A stretch of DNA of 64,000 nt from Oceanidesulfovibrio indonesiensis (GCF_007625075.1 NZ_QMIE01000005.1:62001-126000); one strand, 5' to 3'. Positions 43,490 through 52,666 are shown, counted from the first letter of the stretch. The notes: generated by a model not told the origin, from the sequence alone. A program made the numbers and translations.

Positions 43490-43783
43490 TCACGTCATGG
43501 ACTGCATGGAGGTGAAGAATTTTTCTGCGTCCCAGTCCTCGCCCACCATGGGGCCGATCTCTTCGAAGAAGGCGTCCCAGCCGCTGATCTCCCCGAGCTT
43601 TCCGCCGCTTTTGAAGACCTTGAAAATGGTCCCGGCCGGGCATTTGGTGAGGTTGATCATCACGTCCGCGCCGGAGTCCATGTACTCGGTCCAGTGCGCG
43701 GACCAGGAGGTCTCGTCGCCCTCGGTCTTCTTGAATTTCTCGAAAAAGGCTTCGAATGTCTGCTGCATTGTCTGCTGGTCCAT
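43490..43783 (-). CDS. Hypothetical 97-residue protein
   Basis: Starts MDQQTMQQTFEAFFEKFKKT behind a GAGGAG site 6 bases before the ATG. It is acidic and rich in Phe, Trp and Asp, with no signal peptide or membrane segment. The middle, WTEYMDSGADVMINL, resembles a small lipid- or steroid-binding fold, but I do not recognise the family. It is monocistronic: the next minus-strand gene stops 213 bp upstream of it, the gap holding a short GCCAGG-CTT-CCTGGC hairpin at 43943. Confidence 0.68.
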   Translation of the reverse strand: MDQQTMQQTFEAFFEKFKKTEGDETSWSAHWTEYMDSGADVMINLTKCPAGTIFKVFKSGGKLGEISGWDAFFEEIGPMVGEDWDAEKFFTSMQSMT

Positions 43784-43996
43784 TGGGAAGCTCCTCGTCG
43801 TCTGGTGAGTCGAGATGTTCGAGTATGCACCATACCGAGCGAGGTGGCTGGGAGCAAGGATTGCCGGCACAGACAGAACGGACGGCTGGCTTCTTCCAAA
43901 GGGTGGTTGATCCTTGGACTCTAAACGATGGGTCCAGGGAGAGCCAGGCTTCCTGGCAAGTTGTCCCAGGAACAGCGCCTCCTCGGGGCAACAAAG

Positions 43997-44956
43997 TCAA
44001 CAGTTGCGCTTCTTCACCGGCCGGTTGGTGAGCCACACGCCCGCCATGACCATGCCGCCGCCGGCGAGCAGAGAGTGGGAGAGCGGTTCGCCCAGGATAA
44101 GAAAGCCCAGGACGACGGCGGTGACCGGCACAAGGTTGATGAATACGCCGGCCCGGGATGGGCCCACGGCCTTCACCCCTTCGTAATACCAGGAGAAAGC
44201 CATGCCGGTGGCGAACACGCCGAGATAGATGAAGCAGAGCCAGTCCAGCCAGCCCGCGTGAAACGTGACCTGGGGCAGATCGTTGGCCAGCGCCGGAATC
44301 AGCAAAAAGAGCGAGCCGAGCACGCACGACCAGGTGACTGAGGTATGTGGGGAGAAGCGCGTCATGGCGCGGCGTCCGGCCAGAGTGTAAACGGACCAGC
44401 TGGCCACGCAACCGAAAATGGCGAGATCGCCCCTGGAAAGCCCCTGATCGAATAGTGCAGCGGGGTTGCCGTCGCTCACGATGAGCGCCACGCCAAGAAA
44501 CGAGAGAAGCACGCCGGCGATCTTGCGCGGCGGAAACGGTTCCTTGAGCACGATGGCCGAGTACACTGACAGCACGGCCGGGATGGCCGCCACGATGAGT
44601 GCGGCTCTGCCCGCCGTGGTGGTTTGTAATCCCGTGAAAAAGAAAGCGTTGTAGGCGAAAACACCGGTGAGGCCGAGCAGGGCGAGCTGGAGCCAGTTGG
44701 TGCGGTTCAGCCCGGGCAGCCGGCCTTCCACGCGTTTGGTGAGCCAGAGCAGAAAGATGGACGCGATGGCGAAGCGGATGAAGGCAGCGGGAAACGGCGT
44801 GATGTGTTGGGCAAGGTAGCGGCCGGCGATCCAGGTGCCGCCCCAGAGCGTTACCGAGCCCACGAGCTTGGCGTAGACGAGAAACGGCGCGGACTCTTCG
44901 GTTGCCTGCGTCTCTGGCGAAGCGGCGGTGGTGGCGGGGCGTTGCGGTGTGGACAT
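43997..44956 (-). CDS. EamA/DMT-family membrane transporter
   Basis: 319 residues with ten predicted membrane helices in two EamA repeats (about 25-155 and 170-305): KLVGSVTLWGGTWIAGRYLA at the start of the first, and LAIFGCVASWSVYTLAGRRAM at the start of the second. Members export amino acids, metabolites or nucleotide sugars; the substrate here is unknown. The ATG at 44956 is chosen because the preceding codons form a poor leader. It is preceded by the GIY-YIG gene on the same strand. Confidence 0.9.
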   Translation of the reverse strand: MSTPQRPATTAASPETQATEESAPFLVYAKLVGSVTLWGGTWIAGRYLAQHITPFPAAFIRFAIASIFLLWLTKRVEGRLPGLNRTNWLQLALLGLTGVFAYNAFFFTGLQTTTAGRAALIVAAIPAVLSVYSAIVLKEPFPPRKIAGVLLSFLGVALIVSDGNPAALFDQGLSRGDLAIFGCVASWSVYTLAGRRAMTRFSPHTSVTWSCVLGSLFLLIPALANDLPQVTFHAGWLDWLCFIYLGVFATGMAFSWYYEGVKAVGPSRAGVFINLVPVTAVVLGFLILGEPLSHSLLAGGGMVMAGVWLTNRPVKKRNC

Positions 44957-45091
44957 GATGCGTTTGTGCGGAGTGGTTCCATGGGGGCCGGCGTGCGGCA
45001 AGGCACAAAGTTGTACTCCTGGAAAAGCGCCTGTGCAAGGGACCGAATGATCGGGGCGAAAAAGAGAAATGGGCGTGAATTGCCCAATGTC

Positions 45092-45370
45092 TCAGTTCGC
45101 AACGAATGCACGAAGAAACGCAATCTTTTCGGCCCGGGGCAAGCGTTTGATCCGTGCTTCCAGGGTGCATGCGGCGGAGCGGTCCGTGCATGCGGCGCTC
45201 GCCGCCAGACGTACCGGCCTGCGGCTGCGGGTGTACCTCGCTCCGCCGGGTAGTGTGCCGTTGTGCTCGGCGATGCGGCGTTCGAGATCTGTGGTCACGC
45301 CGCAATACAAGGTGCCGTCGGCGCACATGAGGATGTAGACGCTCCAGGAGGACTCGGACGTGTGGGCCAT
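45092..45370 (-). CDS. GIY-YIG nuclease-domain protein (UPF0213-type)
   Basis: 92 residues. The GIY-YIG motif pair is WSVYILMCADGTLYCGVTT at about 8-26, with the catalytic Arg in DLERRIAEHN and Glu in LEARIKRLPR; the domain fills the protein. Its length matches the bacterial stand-alone UPF0213 group, whose biological role is unclear (possibly DNA or RNA cleavage). It begins 7 bases after the stop of the small membrane-protein gene, so they are one transcript. An ATG at 45391 in the preceding gene is an alternative start. Confidence 0.88.
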   Translation of the reverse strand: MAHTSESSWSVYILMCADGTLYCGVTTDLERRIAEHNGTLPGGARYTRSRRPVRLAASAACTDRSAACTLEARIKRLPRAEKIAFLRAFVAN

Positions 45371-45377
45371 GATTACG

Positions 45378-45602
45378 CTACGGCTGTTCATCTTCCTGGT
45401 TGGAGGCGGCGGCTTTTTTGAGAGCCCTGGCGTTGACAAGGGTTCCGGCGACGAGGAGGGCCGAGAGGATGAGGAACTCGACGACGCGTGAGTCGAATTC
45501 TCCGTGAGCGATGAGCCGGTACAGGGCCAGCCCTATCATGGTGGCGGAAGCTGCGAATCCGAGTCCTATGGTCCACTTCACGAAACGGGGGGGTGAAGAC
45601 AT
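45378..45602 (-). CDS. Small membrane protein, two helices
   Basis: 74 residues starting MSSPPRFVKWTIGLGFAASA. Two membrane helices (about 8-28 and 40-60) and a charged C-terminal tail ending NQEDEQP. The family is unknown. It is followed after 7 bases by the GIY-YIG gene. The palindromic element copy C ends about 20 bp before its start, so that element lies in its leader or promoter. Confidence 0.7.
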   Translation of the reverse strand: MSSPPRFVKWTIGLGFAASATMIGLALYRLIAHGEFDSRVVEFLILSALLVAGTLVNARALKKAAASNQEDEQP

Positions 45603-45621
45603 GGTGTCGATCCTGATGAAG

Positions 45622-45748
45622 ATATTACTGGGAGCAGAAAATTCTTGCATTGTCGCGTCCCAGTTATGAGGACGGCCACGCTCCAGGCGGGGCCACGCGG
45701 CGAACGCTGCGGGAGCAAGAAGTATAAAACTTTTTGCTCTTAGTAATA
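45622..45748. repeat. Dispersed palindromic element, copy C
   Basis: 127-bp copy in the opposite orientation to copies A and B. The left end ATATTACTGGGAGCAGAAAA matches the right ends of A and B, and the right end is the complement of TATTACTAAGAGCAAAAAGT. It sits between the small membrane-protein start (45602) and the kinase stop (45775), so it could end the kinase transcript or lie in the next leader. Confidence 0.77.
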
Positions 45749-45774
45749 AACCAGTGGTGCGCTGGGCGGTGTGT

Positions 45775-47217
45775 TCACGCCAGCGGAAACTGCACAACGA
45801 CCGTGGTACCTTCATCGTCCGACGTTGTCATCTCCGTGCAGCCGCCCATGGCCTCGGTGCACATCTTGGCGGAGTAGGTGCCGAGGCCGGTGCCGGAGGT
45901 TTTGCCTGCCGTGGCGTATTTTTCGAAGAACCGGTCCCGCACGGCCTCGGGAACGGGCTGGGCGTTGTGGATCGCTATGGTGCAGATGGTGTCCACCGTG
46001 ATGCGCACGGTGACCTCGTCGAGGTCGGGCGTGGCTTCCAGGGCGTTTTTCAGCAGGTTTTCCAGGGCTGTGCGCATCAGCAAGGGTTCGCCCATGATGT
46101 GGCATTCCGTAATTTCCCTGGGCTGTACATGCATTGCAATGCGCTTCGAGGCATGGAAAGTCAGCAGCGAATCGGCAATGTCGCCCAGGAGCGAAACGAC
46201 GTCCACGGGCCGGGTCTCGTAGTCGTAAATGCCCTGCTCGATCTTATACAGCACGCTGGAGAGATCGAGCATGGCGAGCATGCGCTGCGCCGTCTCCTGG
46301 AGTTCGTGCACCAGATCCTGGTCTTCCTGGAAAGAGTCGCGCCAGGAGAGCATCTTAAGGCCGGCGAGCATGGCGATGACCGGGCTCTTGAGGTCGTGGC
46401 GGATGATGCGCTCCACATCCTCGCGCATGGCCTCGAGCTGTTTGCGTTCGCTGATGTCCGTGACAAAACCCTTGATATGGATGGGCTTTCCTTCGGCATC
46501 GCACATCAGCCTCACGTTTCGCATGGTCCAGAACGTGGAGCCGTCCTTGCGTCTGCTAAGGGCCTCGAAATTCGTGGCGGCGTTTTTTTCTTGAAGTATT
46601 TTCAGCAGCTGGAGTCGCCGGTTCGGGTCGGCGTACAACTGACGGGAACTGTCGCGGACGTCGTCGATCAACTCCTGCGGCGTTGCGTAGCCATGCATGC
46701 GTGCGAATTCGGGATTGACGTTCAGGTAATGTCCATCGACCGTGGACTGGTAGATGCCCACAGGCGCGTTTTCGAATACAGACCTGTACCGCTGTTCGCT
46801 TTCGCGGAGCTTCTTTTGCAGATCGTGTGCGTCCGTGATGTCTTCGACGAGGCCGAGGATGTACGGCGTACCGGTGTATGGTTCGTGAACGGTGCAGATG
46901 TGCAGAAATGCAGTGAAGCTGCTGCCGTCCGGTCGCGCGTATTCGTAGGACAGCATGACGAGATCTGGTGCTTTTTGGATGACTTCGACATCTTCAATGG
47001 GCAGATTCGGATTGTGGAATATTTGTGTGGCAATCTCGGAGAGATTGGCGCGTGTGGCTTGGGGCGATTCGTATCCCAGCATCGCGGCCAGGGCGGGATT
47101 GGCGTCGAAATTTTTCCCGTCCGGCCGGGATGTGAACACGCCGATGGGGGCTTTCTCGAAGATGGCCCGAAACAAGCTTTGATGAAAAGTGTCGTCAATC
47201 GCCTGATTGTTCGACAT
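45775..47217 (-). CDS. Two-PAS cytoplasmic sensor histidine kinase
   Basis: 480 residues with no membrane segment. Two PAS/PAC units (about 15-130 and 145-260) carry FEKAPIGVFTSRPDG and FENAPVGIYQSTVDG. A kinase core follows with His274 in RHDLKSPVIAM and a divergent ATPase domain (NLLKNALEAT, SGTGLGTYSAKM). The H-box and late G-box place it in the HWE-like/HisKA_2 border; the assignment is safe at the kinase level. A GGAGGA site precedes the ATG. It follows the radical SAM gene on the same strand with a 190-bp gap. Confidence 0.92.
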   Translation of the reverse strand: MSNNQAIDDTFHQSLFRAIFEKAPIGVFTSRPDGKNFDANPALAAMLGYESPQATRANLSEIATQIFHNPNLPIEDVEVIQKAPDLVMLSYEYARPDGSSFTAFLHICTVHEPYTGTPYILGLVEDITDAHDLQKKLRESEQRYRSVFENAPVGIYQSTVDGHYLNVNPEFARMHGYATPQELIDDVRDSSRQLYADPNRRLQLLKILQEKNAATNFEALSRRKDGSTFWTMRNVRLMCDAEGKPIHIKGFVTDISERKQLEAMREDVERIIRHDLKSPVIAMLAGLKMLSWRDSFQEDQDLVHELQETAQRMLAMLDLSSVLYKIEQGIYDYETRPVDVVSLLGDIADSLLTFHASKRIAMHVQPREITECHIMGEPLLMRTALENLLKNALEATPDLDEVTVRITVDTICTIAIHNAQPVPEAVRDRFFEKYATAGKTSGTGLGTYSAKMCTEAMGGCTEMTTSDDEGTTVVVQFPLA

Positions 47218-47407
47218 ATTTCCTCCTCCCGATGCAGGTCTGGATCATTGGTATATTCCAGCCTGATTGCGGGTGAGAAGAATGGGAAAAAAAGGACAAC
47301 TACCCGGTATCATATTTTTCGGGTTAAGAGAAAGAATTTGATTTGACAAGAAAAGTTGGCGTCTGGATGCGCGTATATACCCGAAAAAGGAGCAAGACGA
47401 AGCTGCT

Positions 47408-48475
47408 TCAATCGGACGACATATGCAGCTTCACGCACTGGAGGCAGGATGGGGCGGGAGTTCTGCCAAAGGAGCTGAGGAAGGCTTTGCGCTCGGCGCC
47501 GGTAGCGGCTGCCTTGAGCTGACCGGCGGGGTCGCTTTTGAGCTGGTCGAACTCTATAGGGATGAAAAGACGTTCCTCGCCGGCATACCAGTGGTAGCAG
47601 TTGCCTTTGACCGGCATGCGGCCCATTACGCATGGGGAGACGTGGCCGTCGGCATCGACAACCATGGTGCTGTGCACGTTCTCCGGGCAAAGCCGTCTGC
47701 GTCTGGGCCGCGGCAGTTGATAGTAAAGGTTGATTCCCTGGAAGGCGGCGGCCATGGACAGCCTGAACATGGAGCGCCGAAACGCCCGGCTCGACCTGGC
47801 CTGCTCATTGTTCTGCGGCAGCATCGACTCCTCGTGCTCCAGTCGCCAGGACGGCACGTAGCCCAGCGCGCTTATCACGCCCTCGTCCACGCCGAGCTTC
47901 GACATGAGCGCGGGAAGCCGGGAGACCTGCTCCTTGTGGGAATCGAGCAGCAGGTAAGCGATGTGCAATGTGGTTGTCCGGCCGTCTTGCTTGCGGTTGA
48001 TTTCGCGAACGAGCGCGACCGTGTGCGCGACATTCTCAAAGGGCGCCCCCGTGCGGACGGCATCGTTTTCCTCGGCGGTGACGCCGGCCAGGGAAACTCC
48101 CAGGTCGTCCAAACCGGCGTCCACAGCCGCTTCAAGGAGCTTTGGTTCGACCTTCGCGGCGTTCGTGGTGGTGGACACGCGCAGCCCGGCTTCTTTGGCC
48201 TGGCGGATGAAGTCGATGAGGTGGGGATGCAGGAAGGGCTCGCCCCATCCTTGCAGATGAACCTGCTTTGCTTCGGCCAGAGCCGGGAGCATGTCCCGGA
48301 ACAGGGCCGGGTCGATGTCCTTGTTCACCCACTGCCTTGCGTACACCGTGCGCGGGCAGTACACGCAGGCGGCGTTGCAGCGCGTCGTCACCCCAACCTG
48401 GACGACGTCGAGCCGTGGTCCGGTCGGCCCTGTGCGGGCAAAGGGCAGGGAGACGAATCGTTTGAGCAGGGACAT
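47408..48475 (-). CDS. Radical SAM/SPASM-domain protein
   Basis: 355 residues. The radical SAM cluster is CNAACVYC (Cys33, Cys37, Cys40), followed by LQGWGEPFLHPHLI. The C-terminal region holds SPASM-type Cys groups (CPENVHST, then SPCVMG, then CLQCVKL) that bind one or two auxiliary iron-sulfur clusters. Relatives mature peptides or modify nucleosides and sugars. No precursor peptide gene is evident next to it, and the partner is unknown. It is divergent from the diguanylate cyclase gene. Family is sure, substrate open. Confidence 0.9.
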   Translation of the reverse strand: MSLLKRFVSLPFARTGPTGPRLDVVQVGVTTRCNAACVYCPRTVYARQWVNKDIDPALFRDMLPALAEAKQVHLQGWGEPFLHPHLIDFIRQAKEAGLRVSTTTNAAKVEPKLLEAAVDAGLDDLGVSLAGVTAEENDAVRTGAPFENVAHTVALVREINRKQDGRTTTLHIAYLLLDSHKEQVSRLPALMSKLGVDEGVISALGYVPSWRLEHEESMLPQNNEQARSSRAFRRSMFRLSMAAAFQGINLYYQLPRPRRRRLCPENVHSTMVVDADGHVSPCVMGRMPVKGNCYHWYAGEERLFIPIEFDQLKSDPAGQLKAAATGAERKAFLSSFGRTPAPSCLQCVKLHMSSD

Positions 48476-48653
48476 GGTGTCATTCCGTCACAGTAGCGCC
48501 GGGTTGCAAGCGCAGCGCGGCGCAGGATCGAATCATACCACGGCAAGAGCGGGTGTGGAATCGCTTTGGTCCATCAAGAGCGTGCAGCGCATTTGACGCA
48601 CCCCGGAGCGGAATGTAACAAATTTCATCCATCTTTTTCTCTGGCAGAATGGA

Positions 48654-50252
48654 ATGCTCCATCTCGCGACTTTTTCCGCCCGGCTCCGGGCCTTCATGCT
48701 CCTGCTGGGCCTTTTGCCTGTCGTTCTGGGCATCATCGGCTTTTCGTTGTTCAGCCGCGACCGGATCATAGCCGACGCGCATGGCCGAATAGCCGAGACC
48801 ATCGGGTTCCAGAAACGGCTCGTCGAGGATTGGTTCCATGAACAATCCAACAACATGGATTTCCTCGCAAGGCAATATGTGGTGCGCCGGCAGGATGAAG
48901 ACGGCATCACGGCGCTGTTTCTGGACTTCATGGCGACCCATCCGGAGGTGAGCGGACTCGTGTATGTCGGGCCGGACGGCTTGACCCGGGTCGACCCTGG
49001 CAACGAAACAGGCATCGACATCTCGGACCGTGAATATTTCCTTGCAGCCAGGCAGGGGAAAAAACACGTATCGGAAGTGCTCATCGGCCGGCAGAGCGGC
49101 AAGGCCCTCGTTATAATATCGTCGCCGGTCAAGGACATCGGCGGCAGGTTCGGCGGCGTGGTGTTCACCGTGCTGCCCGTGAACACCCTGGACTCCTGGC
49201 TGGAAGATTTACGTCCCGGTCCGCATGGTGAAAGTTTCCTGATAGGCGAAGGCAATGTCCTGCTCACCGATATGGGAAGGCAGAGCGAGTTGTCCAGACT
49301 CGACAGAATTGCCGGGGAAGCGCTTGGCGCCATGGTCCGGGCAGCGGAAAATGGAAAACCATACACCGGCATCCGGGGCGGAAAAACCGTGGTGGGGGCG
49401 ACCACTACGCTGAAAGACGGCAACTGGCGCATCATCTCGGAAATGCCTCTGGAAGCCGTGCTTTCCGGAGTGGTCGGCTACACCAGGCTATTCGCCCTGG
49501 CTTGTCTGGCGGCGCTGCTCATAGTGGCGCCAGCCGGCTGGCTGCTTGTACGCACCATGGTCAGGCCGTTGCACATGCTGTCGGGATACGCCAGGGACGT
49601 CCGCGAAGGCTGGGTGGATGATGCGTGCCCGTATCTGGACAGAGGGGCGCCCAAAGAAATCATCGACCTGCACGGAGCGTTTTGCTCCATGGTCCATCGG
49701 CTTGAGGAGAACACGGAGACGTTGCGGCGCGTCGCCGTGACCGACCAGCTTACCGGACTGGCCAACCGGCGCAGGCTGGAGGAGGAAGGGATACGCCTTG
49801 TCGATGCCTGCATCCGCGCCGGGACGCCCTGCGCCGCCTTGCTTATCGATATCGATCACTTCAAGCAGGTCAACGATACGTACGGCCACGCCATGGGCGA
49901 TCATGCGCTAGAGCACGTGGCCCGTATAATCGAGGGATGCTGCCGCGGCTCCGATCTGCCGGCGCGCTACGGCGGAGAAGAGTTCGCTGTCATCGCTCCG
50001 AATGCGGATGCGGCCCAGGCGCGGACCCTGGCCGAGCGCATCCGGAGAACGGTCGAGCAATCGCCTGTGGACAACGACGGCATGCCTCTCGAACTCACCG
50101 TGAGTGTGGGCGTTGCGCAATATTCGAAAGCGCACGGCCGGGGCCTCTCCCGGCTGGAGGACGTGCTGGGCAAGGCGGATTCCGCGCTCTACAACGCCAA
50201 GGAAAGCGGACGGAACAGGGTCTGTCTGTTCCCGCAACCGGACGGTGCGTGA
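48654..50252 (+). CDS. Membrane diguanylate cyclase with Cache sensor
   Basis: 532 residues. It has a membrane segment at about 12-32, an extracytoplasmic double-Cache domain (about 35-270), a second helix near 275-300 and a HAMP region. The GGDEF domain has an active GGEEF site at 440-444 (ARYGGEEFAV) and the product-inhibition RxxD site just before it (RGSD). It should make cyclic di-GMP in response to an external ligand. It is joined to the next gene: its TGA shares one base with the sulfotransferase ATG. Confidence 0.94.
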   Translation: MLHLATFSARLRAFMLLLGLLPVVLGIIGFSLFSRDRIIADAHGRIAETIGFQKRLVEDWFHEQSNNMDFLARQYVVRRQDEDGITALFLDFMATHPEVSGLVYVGPDGLTRVDPGNETGIDISDREYFLAARQGKKHVSEVLIGRQSGKALVIISSPVKDIGGRFGGVVFTVLPVNTLDSWLEDLRPGPHGESFLIGEGNVLLTDMGRQSELSRLDRIAGEALGAMVRAAENGKPYTGIRGGKTVVGATTTLKDGNWRIISEMPLEAVLSGVVGYTRLFALACLAALLIVAPAGWLLVRTMVRPLHMLSGYARDVREGWVDDACPYLDRGAPKEIIDLHGAFCSMVHRLEENTETLRRVAVTDQLTGLANRRRLEEEGIRLVDACIRAGTPCAALLIDIDHFKQVNDTYGHAMGDHALEHVARIIEGCCRGSDLPARYGGEEFAVIAPNADAAQARTLAERIRRTVEQSPVDNDGMPLELTVSVGVAQYSKAHGRGLSRLEDVLGKADSALYNAKESGRNRVCLFPQPDGA

Positions 50253-51109
50253 TGCCGCAAGAGGGCGTTGACCCGGCGGCACAAAGCGGGAGTTCGGCCG
50301 TACGAAAATGCCTCCATTTTTCCTTCCACAAATGCCTCACGGCGTATTTCGGCGTGGTGATGCGCAAATTCTGCCGCGAAAGGGGCTGGATGTTCACCCA
50401 TTGCCAGGGCGACCTCGACGTCTTCGAGGATCTTATTCGACATGGCGAAGGGCGGCGCATCCTGAGCTTCAACAATTCCCTGCCTTCCTTTGCTGCGTAC
50501 CCGCCGTTCCGGGCGTCTCGTTTCCTGCGCGACCCGCGCGACCTCGTGATCTCGGGCTACCATTACCATCTCTGGACCAGGGAGATATGGTGCACCACGC
50601 CGGTGTTCAGCTGGGAGCCGCTCACAAGCGACCCGGTGTTCCGTCTGGAAATCGAGGGCGACTCGACGAAATGGCCGAATGGTATTTCCTTCCAGCAATA
50701 CCTGCGCAGCCTCGACTACGAACGGGGCATGGTACTGGAGATGCTCTGGCGAAGGCCCCACTTTTGCACCATGCTCGCCTGGCCCGAGCTGCCGGAGATA
50801 CTGACGCTCCGGTACGAAGAATTGGTGGGCAATGAAGGCAGAGCATTCGCATCCATTTTCCGCCACTACGGGTTCGGAGATCAGGACGCGGCCCGCGGCG
50901 GCGCCATAGCCGAGGCCCATTCCCTGAAGCACAAGCGCAAAGGTGTTCTCCGCCACACGCGCGACGGGTCGCCACGCCAGTGGACGCACGCGTACACGCC
51001 CCGGCTTGCGGAGCTTTTTGAGAATCACTTTGGAAGCGTTCTGCGCGCCACGGGTTACGAGACGGACGAATCCTGGGTGGAATGCGCTCGGGGTGTGCTG
51101 GCGCAATGA
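50252..51109 (+). CDS. Sulfotransferase-family protein coupled to a diguanylate cyclase
   Basis: 285 residues. The phosphosulfate-binding loop is CLHFSFHKCLTAYF at about 20-33 and the 3'-phosphate site SRFLRDPRDLVISGYHYH at about 88-105. It is larger than the sulfotransferase at 22127. The one-base overlap with the cyclase stop implies translational coupling, which would tie sulfation of some surface product to cyclic di-GMP output. The acceptor is unknown. The gene for diacylglycerol kinase follows 115 bp downstream on the same strand. Confidence 0.85.
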   Translation: MPQEGVDPAAQSGSSAVRKCLHFSFHKCLTAYFGVVMRKFCRERGWMFTHCQGDLDVFEDLIRHGEGRRILSFNNSLPSFAAYPPFRASRFLRDPRDLVISGYHYHLWTREIWCTTPVFSWEPLTSDPVFRLEIEGDSTKWPNGISFQQYLRSLDYERGMVLEMLWRRPHFCTMLAWPELPEILTLRYEELVGNEGRAFASIFRHYGFGDQDAARGGAIAEAHSLKHKRKGVLRHTRDGSPRQWTHAYTPRLAELFENHFGSVLRATGYETDESWVECARGVLAQ

Positions 51110-51224
51110 GGCCGGTGAGCTCTGCCGCGATTGTGGCTCCGGCATACGCGGCCAGGCCCATTATCTCGCGCATGCCGGGGCAACGGCATTGACACGGCGC
51201 CTGGTTCAGGCAAAGACCCATTCT

Positions 51225-51587
51225 ATGCGCAAACTTCTGAAAAGCGCCTGGTTCGCCTGGTCCGGCATTCGCCACGCCTACGCGCACGAGCGCAATATGC
51301 GCATCCATACCGCGATACTCGGCGTGGTCCTGTGTGCGGCGTTTCTGCTCGGGGTCTCGCGGGTAGAGCTTGCGGTCATCCTCGCCGTCTCCGCACTGGT
51401 GCTTTGCCTGGAGCTCGCGAACACGGCCGTGGAGAGTCTGGCCGACGCCTTGAAGCCGGACCGCGATCCGCGCATAGGCGTCGTCAAGGACTGCATGGCC
51501 GGCGCCGTCATGCTGGCGGCGTGCTTTGCCGTAGCCATCGGCGTGGTCATCCTCCTGCCGAAGATCCTTCACTTGCTCGGCTTCTGA
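51225..51587 (+). CDS. dgkA: Diacylglycerol kinase, small membrane type
   Basis: 120 residues with three membrane helices and the family motif LELANTAVESLADAL (the Glu-Asn-Thr-Glu active site). It phosphorylates diacylglycerol to phosphatidic acid, recycling lipid from membrane-derived sugar or teichoic-type transfers. The start is the ATG at 51225; the open frame upstream shadows the sulfotransferase. It is probably transcribed with the cyclase and sulfotransferase genes, though a promoter in the 115-bp gap is possible. Confidence 0.9.
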   Translation: MRKLLKSAWFAWSGIRHAYAHERNMRIHTAILGVVLCAAFLLGVSRVELAVILAVSALVLCLELANTAVESLADALKPDRDPRIGVVKDCMAGAVMLAACFAVAIGVVILLPKILHLLGF

Positions 51588-51728
51588 GGTCGAGCCATTC
51601 ACAGCGCTTATCCCAGCGATTCACGATTCGCGTTTGTCATACGCATTGTACTGTTCCATTCTTGAGATTCGGACTGAAACGGTCGCCGCGCATTCCGGCG
51701 GCGGCACCAAGCCTTTCGGAGGAGAATC

Positions 51729-52079
51729 ATGGAACGACAAGTGGAATTGTATGAACGTATTCACGTCCTGTTCAGGCGATACCTCGATGAAATGCCGGGT
51801 ATGGAGGACGCCTACAACGCCATGGCGAGCGAGGCCTACAAAGGCGGGGCGCTGGACTCCAAGACCAAGCGTCTCATGGCCATGACCGCGGCGGTGGTGG
51901 CCGGATGCCGGGGATGCATCCTGTTCCAGGCAAAGCACGCTCTGGACCAGGGGGCGAGCGCCGAGGAGGTGCTGGAGTCGTGCGCGGTGGCCATCAGCCT
52001 GGGCGGCACCATGGCCGCGGCCGAGACCACCCGCGTGGTGGAGTACCTGGAGGAAACGGGAGCCCTGAAGCCGAGCTGA
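51729..52079 (+). CDS. Carboxymuconolactone decarboxylase/AhpD-like protein
   Basis: 116 residues with a CxxC (Cys60, Cys63 in AGCRGCILFQAKHA) in the core helix, as in AhpD and related peroxidase partners. The His usually four residues after the second Cys is replaced by Gln67; His70 is seven on. It begins behind a GGAGGAG site. It likely acts as a thiol-based antioxidant or redox partner. Monocistronic, it ends convergently with the coiled-coil gene. Confidence 0.88.
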   Translation: MERQVELYERIHVLFRRYLDEMPGMEDAYNAMASEAYKGGALDSKTKRLMAMTAAVVAGCRGCILFQAKHALDQGASAEEVLESCAVAISLGGTMAAAETTRVVEYLEETGALKPS

Positions 52080-52095
52080 CGCGGCCGAAAGCGGA

Positions 52096-52536
52096 TCAGG
52101 TGAGGCTGCTGGGGAAGCCTGCTGCGGGCGTGCCGTTTGGCGCGCCTGCGGAGGTCATGCTGTTGCCGCTTTTGAGCTTGCCGAGCTCCTCCTGCAGGAT
52201 GGTCAGTTCCTGCCGGAGCGCCTGGACACGCTGTTGCTTCTGCTTTTCGGGCATGTCGCTCTTTTCGAGCTCGCGGATCTGCTCCTGCAACTCCTTGATC
52301 CGCTTTTCCAATTCACGGATGCGGACCTCGGATGAAGACTCGTCGCCCTCATCGGACTTGCCGGCGTTCTGCAACGCGCCGTCGAGATTCTTGGCGCGTT
52401 CTTTCGAAAGCTCTTTGGCCTGTTCCGAGATGCGGACGACATCCTCGCCGGAGCCGGCCGCTTTATCTACGGCAGGCTGAGAAGACGCGCCTGTGCGGAC
52501 TATCATGGCCGGATCGATGTTCGTGTCTATGCGCAT
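52096..52536 (-). CDS. Coiled-coil protein with disordered ends
   Basis: 146 residues starting MRIDTNIDPAMIV. The middle, about 65-125, is a heptad-rich coiled coil (EVRIRELEKRIKELQEQIRE, then KQQRVQALRQELTILQEEL). The tails are rich in Gly, Ser and Thr. There is no signal peptide. The ATG at 52536 is chosen because GAGGGAACGAACC precedes it. It may be a structural or regulatory protein. No close family was recognised; the overall design recalls FlxA-type proteins. Confidence 0.72.
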   Translation of the reverse strand: MRIDTNIDPAMIVRTGASSQPAVDKAAGSGEDVVRISEQAKELSKERAKNLDGALQNAGKSDEGDESSSEVRIRELEKRIKELQEQIRELEKSDMPEKQKQQRVQALRQELTILQEELGKLKSGNSMTSAGAPNGTPAAGFPSSLT

Positions 52537-52666
52537 GGTTCGTTCCCTCGGAGAAGCAATCGGGTCGTGGCTGCTGATATATCGGATCGGCAACCCGCTC
52601 GGAATCTTAAGGGGGGATTAAGATTCCGAGACAAGGAAGCGTCTGTTTGCGGCAGAGGAGGCCGGG

